From contig NZ_AP014680.1 of assembly GCF_000829395.1 (NCBI RefSeq), forward strand, positions 496,001 through 560,000: DNA of 64,000 nucleotides. Reading direction: 5' to 3'. Positions within the stretch are counted from its first letter, which is position 1. Each line of letters begins with the position of its first letter. Below are positions 26,385 to 34,335 of the stretch, piece by piece. The DNA comes from Paucilactobacillus hokkaidonensis JCM 18461 (GTDB lineage: Bacteria; Bacillota; Bacilli; Lactobacillales; Lactobacillaceae). The translations under genes and the position numbers were made by a program. The notes under the pieces are model-generated. The model was not told the DNA's origin and made no database searches. It worked only from the letters and a program-made list of their open reading frames with translations.

Positions 26385-27089
26385 ATGGTTGAATTTGATT
26401 CAACAAGAATAAAAGTTAAACATGAAAAGTCAATGGAAGAAAAATTAAACACATTAAGAGCGGGAGTTCTTGGGGCCAATGATGGTATTCTTACAGTTGT
26501 GGGGGTACTATTTAGTGTTGCCGCTGCTACTTCCAATCAATTTGTGATTATGATTGCAGGTATTTCTGACCTCTTGGCGTGTGCGTTTTCAATGGCTTCT
26601 GGTGAGTATGCTTCAGTTAGCACTCAGAAAGATACGGAGCGAGCTGCAGTTGCAAAAGAAAAAACATTACTTAAACAAGATTTTACAGGGCAAATAAGGG
26701 CTGTATCTAACTATTATCTAGGAAAGGGCCTTTCCCATAAAACTGCACTTGCGATTGCACAGGATTTATTAGAAAAGAAGCCGTTAGCCACGGTCGTAAA
26801 TGTTAAATATGGAATTGAACTTGGTCATTATTTAAATCCATGGGATGCGGCATTTTCGTCATTGATTTCTGCTTCAATGGGCGGCATTTTTCCGCTAATA
26901 GCAATGACTTTTGCTCCAGTAGGCTATAAAATGATTTCCACAATTATTGCGGTAACTATTTCAGTTGCATTGACAGGATTAATTAGTTCTAAATTGGGAA
27001 ATGGATTAATTAAAGTTGCAATTATTCGAAATATTGTAGTTGGCCTGATAACAATGTGTATTCATTACTATGTAGGACAATTGTTTTAA
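26385..27089 (+). CDS. VIT1/CCC1-family metal transporter homologue 2
   Basis: 234 residues with the same layout as the preceding gene (LRAGVLGANDGILTVVGVLF, then SMASGEYASVSTQKDTE), but clearly diverged, so an old tandem duplication. ATG 26385 behind AAGAAGG is the likely start; the in-frame ATG at 26361 lies within the upstream gene and lacks a ribosome site. Possibly the two form a heteromer; this is inference. Confidence 0.88.
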   Translation: MVEFDSTRIKVKHEKSMEEKLNTLRAGVLGANDGILTVVGVLFSVAAATSNQFVIMIAGISDLLACAFSMASGEYASVSTQKDTERAAVAKEKTLLKQDFTGQIRAVSNYYLGKGLSHKTALAIAQDLLEKKPLATVVNVKYGIELGHYLNPWDAAFSSLISASMGGIFPLIAMTFAPVGYKMISTIIAVTISVALTGLISSKLGNGLIKVAIIRNIVVGLITMCIHYYVGQLF

Positions 27090-27117
27090 CATTTATATAG
27101 CCGAAAAACAGAGTGAG

Positions 27118-27189
27118 AAAAAATACTAAGATTAGAGGCATAGGATAACCCGACAGGGTGATCTTATGCCTCTAATCTTAGTATTTTTT
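27118..27189. terminator. Large bidirectional terminator
   Basis: AAAAAATACTAAGATTAGAG... pairs perfectly over about 25 bp with ...CTCTAATCTTAGTATTTTTT around a 20-nt loop. It sits between the convergent VIT and CDF genes. The flanks (GAGTGAG left, TAGTGG right) only weakly recall the palindromic elements. Confidence 0.85.
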
Positions 27190-27199
27190 CCTAGTGGTT

Positions 27200-28096
27200 T
27201 TATTCTTCTTTATCAGCTGTTGTATTAAAAAGAGATTCGTTTAAGCCACGTTCAACTTCTGCTTGGATAGTAATATGGCCGATCTTATATTTGCTGTGTA
27301 GTAAATCTTCAATTTCCAGGTAAATTGGTTCAACCTCACTCAGCTTGATATCATGTAGGTTGATATGAGCCGAAAATATAATGCGTTGTTCGTCAATCAT
27401 CCATGCGTGGATGTGATGAACGGAAACAATTCCATCAATTTGTAAAATATCTTGTTTAATTGCAGAATAGTCAAGCTTGGGGGATGATTGCATTAAGATA
27501 CTAATTGTTTTATGAACAATTGGCCATGATTTAATGCAAATATAAATGGCGACAACTATGGTGATCAGTGGATCCACCCACGTAATATTAGTTACCGTGA
27601 TGATAACGCCACCAATGATTACTCCAATTGAGGATAATGCGTCACTCAAAACATGGAGATAGGTTGCTTTAATATTTAGACTACTATCACTGCCTTGATG
27701 AAGTAGCCATGCGGAAGCCAAATTAGCTAGCAATCCAACGATAGCAACACCTAGCATAATTGGTCCATCAATAGGGCTTGGGTTAGAAAAACGTTCAATA
27801 GCCTCAACAACTAAAAAAATAGAGATAATGATTAAAAACAAGGCATTTAATAGTGCGGCCAGTATTTCTGCTCGACGATAACCAAACGTTCTTTTTTCAT
27901 TTTCAGGACGTGAGCTTATTTCTTGGGCACAAAACCCTAGTAAAATCGAAAAAGAGTCTCCTAAATTATGGATTGCATCTGACAGTAGGGATAAACTACC
28001 TGACAATAATCCACCAACAATTTCAACGGCGGTAATGACTAGGTTAAGTAGAGTAACAGCTAAAAATCGGCGACTGTTTATTGAATGTGAATGCAT
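27200..28096 (-). CDS. Cation diffusion facilitator (CDF) metal exporter
   Basis: 298 residues, six membrane segments and a C-terminal cytoplasmic dimerisation domain. Segment 2 has LLSDAIHNLGDSF and segment 5 HVLSDALSSIGV, giving the two metal-coordinating HxxxD/DxxxD patterns of CDF proteins. It starts with a short His-containing stretch, MHSHS. Specificity (Mn, Zn or Cd) cannot be fixed; divergence from the DtxR/MntR gene with a shared operator favours Mn. Confidence 0.88.
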   Translation of the reverse strand: MHSHSINSRRFLAVTLLNLVITAVEIVGGLLSGSLSLLSDAIHNLGDSFSILLGFCAQEISSRPENEKRTFGYRRAEILAALLNALFLIIISIFLVVEAIERFSNPSPIDGPIMLGVAIVGLLANLASAWLLHQGSDSSLNIKATYLHVLSDALSSIGVIIGGVIITVTNITWVDPLITIVVAIYICIKSWPIVHKTISILMQSSPKLDYSAIKQDILQIDGIVSVHHIHAWMIDEQRIIFSAHINLHDIKLSEVEPIYLEIEDLLHSKYKIGHITIQAEVERGLNESLFNTTADKEE

Positions 28097-28216
28097 TTTT
28101 TCACCTCATTTTTTTGATTAAAAATTAAACCTGATAAATAGAAATTTTCGTAATATAGTGCTATTATTTGAATAATTTATTTCTATAAAAATATTATCTA
28201 CATTAAATAAATTTAA

Positions 28217-28233
28217 GTTTAGGTGGTCCAAAC
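28217..28233. promoter_or_regulatory. Putative MntR/DtxR-type operator between CDF and DtxR genes
   Basis: GTTTAGGTGGTCCAAAC, the same 17-bp dyad pattern as at 23385. It lies between the divergent CDF and DtxR genes, 22 bp upstream of a TATAAT near 28254. Confidence 0.6.
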
Positions 28234-28373
28234 TTCTCTTATTATGATATGCTATTATAATTAGGGATTCAACCCATATATGGGGATTAATAAATGGCAT
28301 TATTTATTCTAAGCCTATATTTATTATGTATTTTTAAGCTGATTATCGCAGCCTGTCAATCGAGGTGACAATT

Positions 28374-29024
28374 GTGACTCCCATTAAGGAAGACTATTTA
28401 AAGATTATATTTGAATTGGGCGGTGTCCATAAAAAGGTTTCAAATAAAGGAATTGCGTTGAGCTTAGGGATTGCGGCTGGGTCAGTCACAGAAATGATTA
28501 CTAAACTAACAGAAGAAAAGTTGGTTTCTCATGAGCCATATGCAAGTATATCGTTAACTAAAAAAGGTTTACGATATGCAACTGAATTAGTTCGTAAGCA
28601 TCGGCTTTGGGAATCGTTTTTGGTTCAAAAATTACATTATGATTTACCAGATGTTCACCCTGAGGCGGAAGTTTTGGAACATGAAACGAGTGATCGACTC
28701 GCTAATTCACTTGATGAGTTTTTACAATATCCTAAATACTGCCCGCATGGCGGTGTAATACCGGATAGCGAGGGAAATTTTAATGATATTAGTCATGTAT
28801 CATTAGCGGATGTTGAAGATGGTCATGTTGTAACAATTGAAAGATTTATTGATAATCATGAGTTATTAATTTATCTCGCTAGTACTGATTTGCATATTAA
28901 TGATGAAGTTAAACTTGAGAAACATGATCCGTTTGAAGGCCCAATTCAGATTATTAGGTTATCAGATCGGGCGAAAATGAATATTTCTTATAAGGCAGCA
29001 CATAACATTTTTGTGCATCCTTAG
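28374..29024 (+). CDS. DtxR/MntR-family metal-dependent regulator
   Basis: 216 residues. The N-terminal winged helix begins TPIKEDYLKIIFELG and continues GIALSLGIAAGSVTEMITKL; the dimerisation helix includes RKHRLWESFLVQKL and DVHPEAEVLEHETSD, which hold the usual His/Glu metal ligands. The C-terminal 70 residues form an SH3-like FeoA domain. I place the start at GTG 28374, seven bases behind GAGGTG; the upstream GTG 28365 overlaps that site. Probably the Mn2+-responsive regulator of mntH and its own region. Confidence 0.85.
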   Translation: MTPIKEDYLKIIFELGGVHKKVSNKGIALSLGIAAGSVTEMITKLTEEKLVSHEPYASISLTKKGLRYATELVRKHRLWESFLVQKLHYDLPDVHPEAEVLEHETSDRLANSLDEFLQYPKYCPHGGVIPDSEGNFNDISHVSLADVEDGHVVTIERFIDNHELLIYLASTDLHINDEVKLEKHDPFEGPIQIIRLSDRAKMNISYKAAHNIFVHP

Positions 29025-29251
29025 TCATACCTAATTTAATTACACACATTGATTATTAGTGATTAATAATTATTTAATGCGAATAATTCGTTAATTGCTA
29101 TCTTTTTAAAAATCTCTATGTTATACTAATTTATGTAGTTTAGGTAAGGTAATTTTGGTTCGATCGTTTCATTGTTTGGAATATCCCCATTTGCACCGGA
29201 ACATGAATTACAAAATAAAGTACGTGCAAAATGCACAGGAGGATTTTCAAC

Positions 29252-29452
29252 ATGGAACAAGGTACAGTTAAATGGTTTAACGCAGACAAAGGTTTTGGTT
29301 TTATTACTCGCGAAGATGGCAATGATGTATTCGTACATTTCTCAGCTATCCAAGGCGACGGCTTCAAGACTCTTGAAGAAGGCCAATCAGTTTCTTTCGA
29401 CGTTGAAGAAAGCGACCGTGGACCACAAGCCGTTAACGTTAACAAGGCTTAA
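29252..29452 (+). CDS. csp: Cold shock protein (CspA family)
   Basis: 66 residues forming a single cold-shock domain that binds single-stranded RNA/DNA as a chaperone. RNP1 is KGFGFI and RNP2 is VFVHF. ATG 29252 is eight bases behind AGGAGG. The roughly 100-nt leader before the start is typical of csp genes, whose mRNA structure responds to temperature. Confidence 0.95.
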   Translation: MEQGTVKWFNADKGFGFITREDGNDVFVHFSAIQGDGFKTLEEGQSVSFDVEESDRGPQAVNVNKA

Positions 29453-29478
29453 TAACTTAATTAACGAATAACATTTAA

Positions 29479-29517
29479 AGATCTTAGAATCGGTTTTCCG
29501 GTTCTAGGGTCTTTTTT
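29479..29517 (+). terminator. Intrinsic terminator of csp
   Basis: AGAATCGG / CCGGTTCT core hairpin with a TTTTTT tail. Confidence 0.85.
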
Positions 29518-29603
29518 CGTCTAACTAGATTAGTGGTTGCTTAATACTAGTTCAATAGTGCATAATTAGGCAGATTTAGTATTTTGGAATTGAGGTGACC
29601 GCA

Positions 29604-30359
29604 ATGGCAACGAGACCAAAAAAACAGGTTAGTGTAATTAATGCTTGTTTACTAGCAGGACGGATTCTAATAGAAAATGGTTCAGAGATGACTCGTGTGA
29701 TTGATACAATGCAACGGATTGCACACAATGCAGGAATCGATTCGGCACAAATGTTTGTGACAGTTACTGGAATTGTGGTATCACTTGATGATACCCCCAA
29801 TGCGCAAGTAACCAGTATTGAGCGACGAACGATTGACCTAGGCAAAGTGGCCAGAGTTAACGAACTTTCACGTGAATTTGCCGAACAAAAGTTATCGTTA
29901 GGAATGTTAATTAAACGTCTTCAGCGGATTGATAACGATATACATACATTTCCTTTTTGGATTCGCTTATTTGCAGCTTCACTACTAAGTGCGGTGTTAT
30001 TAATCGTATTTACTCAAGATTATATTGATGCCCCGACTGGCTTTGTGATTGGTGGCATTGGTTATTCTGTCTTTTATTTTTTTAATCGCCAATTTAAAGT
30101 ACAATTTTTAAGTGAATTTGTGGCATCACTAACGATTGGCATATTAGCAGCAATTGCAGTACGAGTGCACTTAGGAGTGTACATAGATAACATTATTATC
30201 GGTAGTATTATGCCATTAGTGCCAGGAGTGCCAATTACCAATGCTGTTCGTGATTTAGTTAGTGGCAATTTGATTAGTGGCCCAGCGCGTGCAGTTGAAG
30301 CGCTATTGTCGTCAGTAGCAATTGGTAGCGCCATTGTGTGCGTATTACACTTTGTATAG
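29604..30359 (+). CDS. ThrE-type exporter, large subunit (DUF1212)
   Basis: About 252 residues. A soluble N-terminal part (ACLLAGRILIENGSEMTRVIDTM, then VSLDDTPNAQVTSI) is followed by five membrane segments, including PLVPGVPITNAVRDL. This is the ThrE N-terminal half; the C-terminal half is the next gene. In other bacteria such pairs export threonine/serine or small acids such as succinate. ATG 29604 behind GAGGTG is preferred over GTG 29595, which overlaps it. Confidence 0.85.
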   Translation: MATRPKKQVSVINACLLAGRILIENGSEMTRVIDTMQRIAHNAGIDSAQMFVTVTGIVVSLDDTPNAQVTSIERRTIDLGKVARVNELSREFAEQKLSLGMLIKRLQRIDNDIHTFPFWIRLFAASLLSAVLLIVFTQDYIDAPTGFVIGGIGYSVFYFFNRQFKVQFLSEFVASLTIGILAAIAVRVHLGVYIDNIIIGSIMPLVPGVPITNAVRDLVSGNLISGPARAVEALLSSVAIGSAIVCVLHFV

Positions 30360-30371
30360 GAGGCCTTGACG

Positions 30372-30830
30372 ATGCTGATGTTATTATTCGAATTATTAAT
30401 GGCTTATTTAGCCACAATTTGTTTTGGTATTATTTTAAATATTCCATCCAAGGCTTTCAATATCGCTGGACTAATTGGTGCTTTTTCGTGGGCTTTTTAT
30501 TGGGGGATCTCGCAACTTGGAGTTGGTATTGCATTTGGCAATGTGTTGGCGGCTTTTTTGATCAGTGTGCTAAGCATGTACGCGGCCCAATATAAAAAGA
30601 TGCCAATGGTCATTTTTAATATTCCTAGTTTAGTTTCGTTTGTGCCCGGTGGACAAGCCTATCAAATGATCCGTAATTTTGCGATTGGTCAGACTCAGAC
30701 AGCTTGGAGCTTTCTTGTTCAGGTTGTAGTGATTGCAGGGGCCATTGCAATGGGCTTTGTTCTAGGCGAGCTGTATCACCAAATTTGGCGTTATAGTCGC
30801 CAAAAACTTGCTGCACATCGTGAATCTTAA
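30372..30830 (+). CDS. ThrE-type exporter, small subunit (DUF3815)
   Basis: About 152 residues, five membrane segments, with the conserved NIPSLVSFVPGGQAYQMIRN. It pairs with the gene before it to make a complete ThrE-type carrier. ATG 30372 lies eight bases behind AGGAGG; the TTG at 30366 is too close to that site. Confidence 0.85.
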   Translation: MLMLLFELLMAYLATICFGIILNIPSKAFNIAGLIGAFSWAFYWGISQLGVGIAFGNVLAAFLISVLSMYAAQYKKMPMVIFNIPSLVSFVPGGQAYQMIRNFAIGQTQTAWSFLVQVVVIAGAIAMGFVLGELYHQIWRYSRQKLAAHRES

Positions 30831-30899
30831 AAATGGTAACTAATCTAGTGGCGGGCATATGGTATACTTTGTCTGACTAATAATTTGGAGGCACTTATA

Positions 30900-31568
30900 A
30901 TGTTTATGGAACAAGATTCGAGCCGCTTACGACGATTTTTAATCAGTGGCATTATTTTTCTACTGATTGCAGGGATGATTATGGCTAATTCCGTCGCATT
31001 TCAGCTATTCGATTCAATGCTGCAAGGCTTTTTTACTACGGGTGGTCAAACTGAATTTAAAACCATGCTGATGAAGTTAATATCAACTTTAGGCAGTCCG
31101 AAAATGGCGATTGTCTACGTGGTTATTATTGGATTTTTGTTGTGGGGCTTTAAATATAAGATTCCTGCACTGTGGTCAATTGCAACACTTGGTAGTGGGG
31201 ACATTGTTGCTTTTTTAGTCAAGAATATTGTTAAACGTGCACGACCAGTGCAACATTTAGTTGGGGATGATGGTTTTAGTTTTCCGAGTGGTCACGTTTT
31301 TGGGATGTTTATTATTGCTGCAATTTTATTTTTAGTTGTGTTGCCAAACATCAAGAGCGGCCTTTGGCGGTTAGTATGCCAAATTTTGTTAATCATCTAT
31401 CTAATTTTACTGGCAGTATCACGTGTTTACCTATTTGCCCACTATCCTAGTGATGTGATTGGTGCAATGTTGTTAGCATATGCTTGGGTGCAAGTAGCCG
31501 AATGGCTTTATGTTTGGTTCGCTCCCATTTTAAAGCGGTGGAAATTTGTGGCTAACTCTGAAGTTTAG
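30900..31568 (+). CDS. PAP2-family phosphatase
   Basis: About 222 residues, six membrane segments. The three phosphatase motifs are complete: KRARPVQHL, FPSGHVF and SRVYLFAHYPSDV. Such enzymes dephosphorylate lipid phosphates, for example undecaprenyl pyrophosphate or phosphatidylglycerol phosphate, on the outer membrane face. ATG 30900 follows GGAGG; the upstream in-frame starts from 30885 overlap this site. Confidence 0.88.
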   Translation: MFMEQDSSRLRRFLISGIIFLLIAGMIMANSVAFQLFDSMLQGFFTTGGQTEFKTMLMKLISTLGSPKMAIVYVVIIGFLLWGFKYKIPALWSIATLGSGDIVAFLVKNIVKRARPVQHLVGDDGFSFPSGHVFGMFIIAAILFLVVLPNIKSGLWRLVCQILLIIYLILLAVSRVYLFAHYPSDVIGAMLLAYAWVQVAEWLYVWFAPILKRWKFVANSEV

Positions 31569-31650
31569 CAAATTGGTTGGTGATTACACCAATGTATGGT
31601 AAATTTTAAGTAGAAACTACTCAACGAATACTTCTCATGGAGGTGACACA

Positions 31651-31839
31651 ATGAAATTACATCGTTCGCATGAAAAAATTTTTGCTGGCGTTTTAGGTGG
31701 TTTCGCCGAATACTTAGGCTGGGATAAAACGCTTGTTAGAATTGGTTATGCAGCTATAACTTTATTCACTGCATTTGTTCCTGGTATCCTATTATATATT
31801 GTTGCAGCAATTGTGATGCCAGATAGTGAAGACTTTTAG
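31651..31839 (+). CDS. PspC-domain membrane protein
   Basis: 62 residues consisting of one PspC domain: KLHRSHEKIFAGVLGGFAEYLG, then a membrane segment ending in IVAAIVMPDS. Membrane-stress association is known for PspC in enterobacteria; the role of these short forms in lactobacilli is not settled. It follows the PAP2 gene by 80 bp and has its own ribosome site, GGAGGTG. Confidence 0.85.
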   Translation: MKLHRSHEKIFAGVLGGFAEYLGWDKTLVRIGYAAITLFTAFVPGILLYIVAAIVMPDSEDF

Positions 31840-31850
31840 AATAAATAATA

Positions 31851-31889
31851 ACGCGTCCAACCTGAATCTTATGGCTGGACGCGTTTTAG
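31851..31889. terminator. Bidirectional terminator
   Basis: ACGCGTCCA / TGGACGCGT hairpin flanked by A-rich and T-rich runs, between convergent genes. Confidence 0.8.
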
Positions 31890-31908
31890 TTTTTCATAAT
31901 AATATATT

Positions 31909-32715
31909 TTAAATACTCTGTAACCACTCAATTGCAAGCTTAAACCAATGAGCAGCATGTGGTTGGTCTGCATCGGTTTTCCATGCTGTTCTGTGATCAG
32001 CCAACGCTAATCCGTGGGGACCGTGGTTAAAAATATGCAATTCTTGTGGAATATTATTTTTAGCTAGAGCATTGGAATAGGCCAATGTATTTTCTACAGG
32101 TACCAATGGATCATCATTCGTAACCCAGGAAAATGTTGGTGCATTTGATTTGTTAACATGATCTTGAGCCGCATACTTTCCAGGTTCTGTGGTCCAATTA
32201 TCAAAATTAGTACCAGGTGCTGGAAATCCTAGTCTAAAGTCAATTACTGGATATCCCAAAATAATCGAATTGGGTTTTAGCAGCTTTGGATCGGCTTGGA
32301 CGGTCTTTGTCAGCCACTCTGTATTCCAATAATCATTGTACAAACTAACAACATGGCCACCAACAGATAAGCCCATCACCGTAATTTTATCTGGATTGAT
32401 ATGCCAGTCACTCGTGTTATCGCGGATTAATTTTAGACTTAATCCGACTTCGATGATCGGAGCCGGCAATAGTGGCTCCTTTTCACCAGCGAAACTATAG
32501 CGTAAAATAAAGCATTGGAATCCCTGGGCAACAAAAGCTAGTGCAATCGATTCAGCTTGTTGTTCTGGAATGTGGGTATACGAACCACCAGGGACAAAGA
32601 CTAGTGCCGGTAAATCTGTTTGGTTGGCATGCTGATCAGGATCTTTTAGATAACCAGTAATAGTTGCTTTAGTCGGGTAATGGTCAGTGGATAATGGTTT
32701 TTGGATAATTTTCAT
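31909..32715 (-). CDS. Alpha/beta hydrolase (esterase/lipase-like)
   Basis: About 268 residues. PALVFVPGGSYTHI gives an HGG-like oxyanion region (here PGGS); the nucleophile elbow is GLSVGGH; an Asp in NDDPLVPVENT and a His in HIFNHGPHGLAL complete the triad. It resembles acetyl-xylan-esterase/BD-FAE-like hydrolases. I use ATG 32715 behind GAGGTG, not the longer frame from 32763, which overlaps the divergent GNAT gene. Confidence 0.82.
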   Translation of the reverse strand: MKIIQKPLSTDHYPTKATITGYLKDPDQHANQTDLPALVFVPGGSYTHIPEQQAESIALAFVAQGFQCFILRYSFAGEKEPLLPAPIIEVGLSLKLIRDNTSDWHINPDKITVMGLSVGGHVVSLYNDYWNTEWLTKTVQADPKLLKPNSIILGYPVIDFRLGFPAPGTNFDNWTTEPGKYAAQDHVNKSNAPTFSWVTNDDPLVPVENTLAYSNALAKNNIPQELHIFNHGPHGLALADHRTAWKTDADQPHAAHWFKLAIEWLQSI

Positions 32716-32757
32716 AGTTGAGCACCTCGATAATTTTAGTGTATGGAGCCTATTATA

Positions 32758-33282
32758 ATGCAAAAATATATAAAAACGAATCGATTAGAAATATCAGCAA
32801 TGGTTAAACGAGACTTACCTGATTTAAACAGCTTATTGAGCAGCCTAAAACTAAGGGAACTTAGTGGCTTACAAATGCCGGTTGATGACACAAACCGAAT
32901 GCTGGCATTAACACTATTAGCTGGTGATGAATTTATTTTTGTTATTCGACTCATTACAACGGGAGAGCTGATTGGATTAATCGGTTTTTATAAGTGTTAT
33001 CAACCAGATTTTTCCGTTTCCACTGGCTTTCGTGAGTTGGGTTATTTATTAGCAGAAAATATGTGGGGAAATGGATATATGACTGAAGTCGGGGATAAGC
33101 TGATAAATGAATTTTTCAAAGACACTAATTATAAATATCTATGTGCTGGTATAATGCCTAATAATCACCGTTCACAGCGGGTTTTAACCAAATTAAAGTT
33201 TGTGCAATCGCTGCAACCAGACGAGCTAACTAGTGATCAATTTGGCCCGAAAGAACTGTATTTCCAACGAACAGCAGAATAA
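32758..33282 (+). CDS. GNAT-family N-acetyltransferase
   Basis: About 174 residues with the GNAT layout: IKTNRLEISAM, GELIGLIGFYK, FRELGYLLAENMWGNGYMTEV (acetyl-CoA loop region), then AGIMPNNHRSQRVLTKLKF. It is closest to RimJ/RimL-type acetyltransferases; the substrate is unknown. ATG 32758 fits TATGGAG upstream. It is divergent from the hydrolase gene with a very short shared promoter region. Confidence 0.82.
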   Translation: MQKYIKTNRLEISAMVKRDLPDLNSLLSSLKLRELSGLQMPVDDTNRMLALTLLAGDEFIFVIRLITTGELIGLIGFYKCYQPDFSVSTGFRELGYLLAENMWGNGYMTEVGDKLINEFFKDTNYKYLCAGIMPNNHRSQRVLTKLKFVQSLQPDELTSDQFGPKELYFQRTAE

Positions 33283-33470
33283 TATGATCTATCTCGTATT
33301 AATTAACCATGTTAATAATACTTAATTGCTGATGCAATACTGGATATAATCAATCTAGTTTTTTTTAACACAATTCTCATAATTCATTGGAAATTGCTAT
33401 ATTTATTACTGATTAATCATCTGATATGTTAGAATTAATATATTAAATCATATTCGCGGGGTGATAAATT

Positions 33471-34001
33471 ATGCAGTTAACAAAAGCGATGGAACAAACG
33501 GCCTGCATTTTAACACTATTGGCAACGCAAGAACATAATATCCCACTTTCGTCAGAGCTAATTCATCAACGATTGGGTGGATCACAAAGCTATTTACAAA
33601 AAATTATGCGTAAGCTGGTTGTTGCGGACTTAGTTAAATCAGTGAGTGGTAATAACGGCGGGTTTACTTTGGCGAAACCAGCGGAACAAATTACGGTTTA
33701 CTCAATGGTTGAGGCTGTTGAAGGTGAAATTCACTCTTATCCTAACTTTGGGTTTATTGATCGCGTTTTTTCTGAGGCACAGCCATTTGCTAGTATCGCT
33801 TCAAAAACGGTTAATGATATTTTTGACCAGGCTGATAATGCCTGGGTTGAGGTGTTAAAACAACATAATTTATTAGAGGTATTACTTAATTTATTCCAGG
33901 TAACTAAAATTCCAATGATTAACTGGAATGATAGTATTGAAGCCCCTAAAAACTTTGTTTCACAGATTAAGGCTAGTTTAGCTGAATTTAATCAAGAATA
34001 G
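33471..34001 (+). CDS. Rrf2-family transcriptional regulator
   Basis: 176 residues. The winged helix includes SELIHQRLGGSQSYLQKIMRKL and the wing VSGNNGGFTLAKP, typical of Rrf2. The three cysteines that bind an Fe-S cluster in IscR or NsrR are missing (the only Cys is near residue 11), so an Fe-S sensor is unlikely; YwnA-type Rrf2 proteins also lack them. No divergent target gene is adjacent, so its regulon is unknown. Confidence 0.82.
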   Translation: MQLTKAMEQTACILTLLATQEHNIPLSSELIHQRLGGSQSYLQKIMRKLVVADLVKSVSGNNGGFTLAKPAEQITVYSMVEAVEGEIHSYPNFGFIDRVFSEAQPFASIASKTVNDIFDQADNAWVEVLKQHNLLEVLLNLFQVTKIPMINWNDSIEAPKNFVSQIKASLAEFNQE

Positions 34002-34003
34002 TC

Positions 34004-34031
34004 TTGTAGTTTTAAAACTGTGGTGTATAAT
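34004..34031 (+). promoter_or_regulatory. Promoter of the lysine riboswitch-lysP transcript
   Basis: TTGTAG, 16 bp, TATAAT (34026-34031), immediately after the Rrf2 gene. Confidence 0.5.
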
Positions 34032-34043
34032 AATTTTCATATC

Positions 34044-34195
34044 GGAAGAAGAGGTTGCACGACTCATCAGTAGTTACTGTTAGATGATTAAGCATCGGAG
34101 CAGTAATAAAAGGGTGGCGTGCCGAAATGAATAACTACTTTTTTAGTTGTTTGTTGGGATCTGGTTGAATAAATCAGGGACTGTCGCAATTGATA
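34044..34195 (+). ncRNA. Lysine riboswitch (L box) aptamer
   Basis: Characteristic pieces in order: GAAGAAGAGGTTGCAC, TCAGTAG, GGAGCAGTAATAAAAGG, GTGCCGAAATGAATAAC, a hairpin CTACTTTTTTAGTTG, TTGGGATCTGGTTG and CAGGGACTGTCGC. These match the conserved lysine aptamer. It precedes a LysP-type permease, as expected for lysine-repressed uptake. The exact ends are approximate. Confidence 0.88.
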
Positions 34196-34234
34196 TTGCG
34201 GGGCGCTATCGACGATCTGACCAGATAAATGAGT

Positions 34235-34280
34235 GGGTCTTTTTGTTTAGTGTTCTCTAAACAAGAAGGCCCTTTAATTT
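34235..34280 (+). terminator. Terminator of the lysine riboswitch (expression platform)
   Basis: GGGTCTTTTTGTTTAG pairs with CTAAACAAGAAGGCCC (three G-U), followed by TTTAATTTT. Lysine binding should favour this hairpin and stop transcription before lysP. Confidence 0.8.
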
Positions 34281-34335
34281 TGCCTTGTTGAGCACGTTTT
34301 CGATAATAAACCACAAAACGAGGAGAGAAAAAGAA

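Noticed and set aside
27109-27197. Ninth member of the palindrome family
   Set aside because: A strong hairpin is present, but the flanks GAGTGAG and TAGTGG do not form the co-varying outer stem and the CRCGTTT end is missing; called a terminator.
34274-34315. Solo right end of an element (GAGCACGTTTTCGATAATAAA) after the lysine riboswitch
   Set aside because: It resembles element right ends, but no left arm is present and the region belongs to the riboswitch leader; similarity may be chance.
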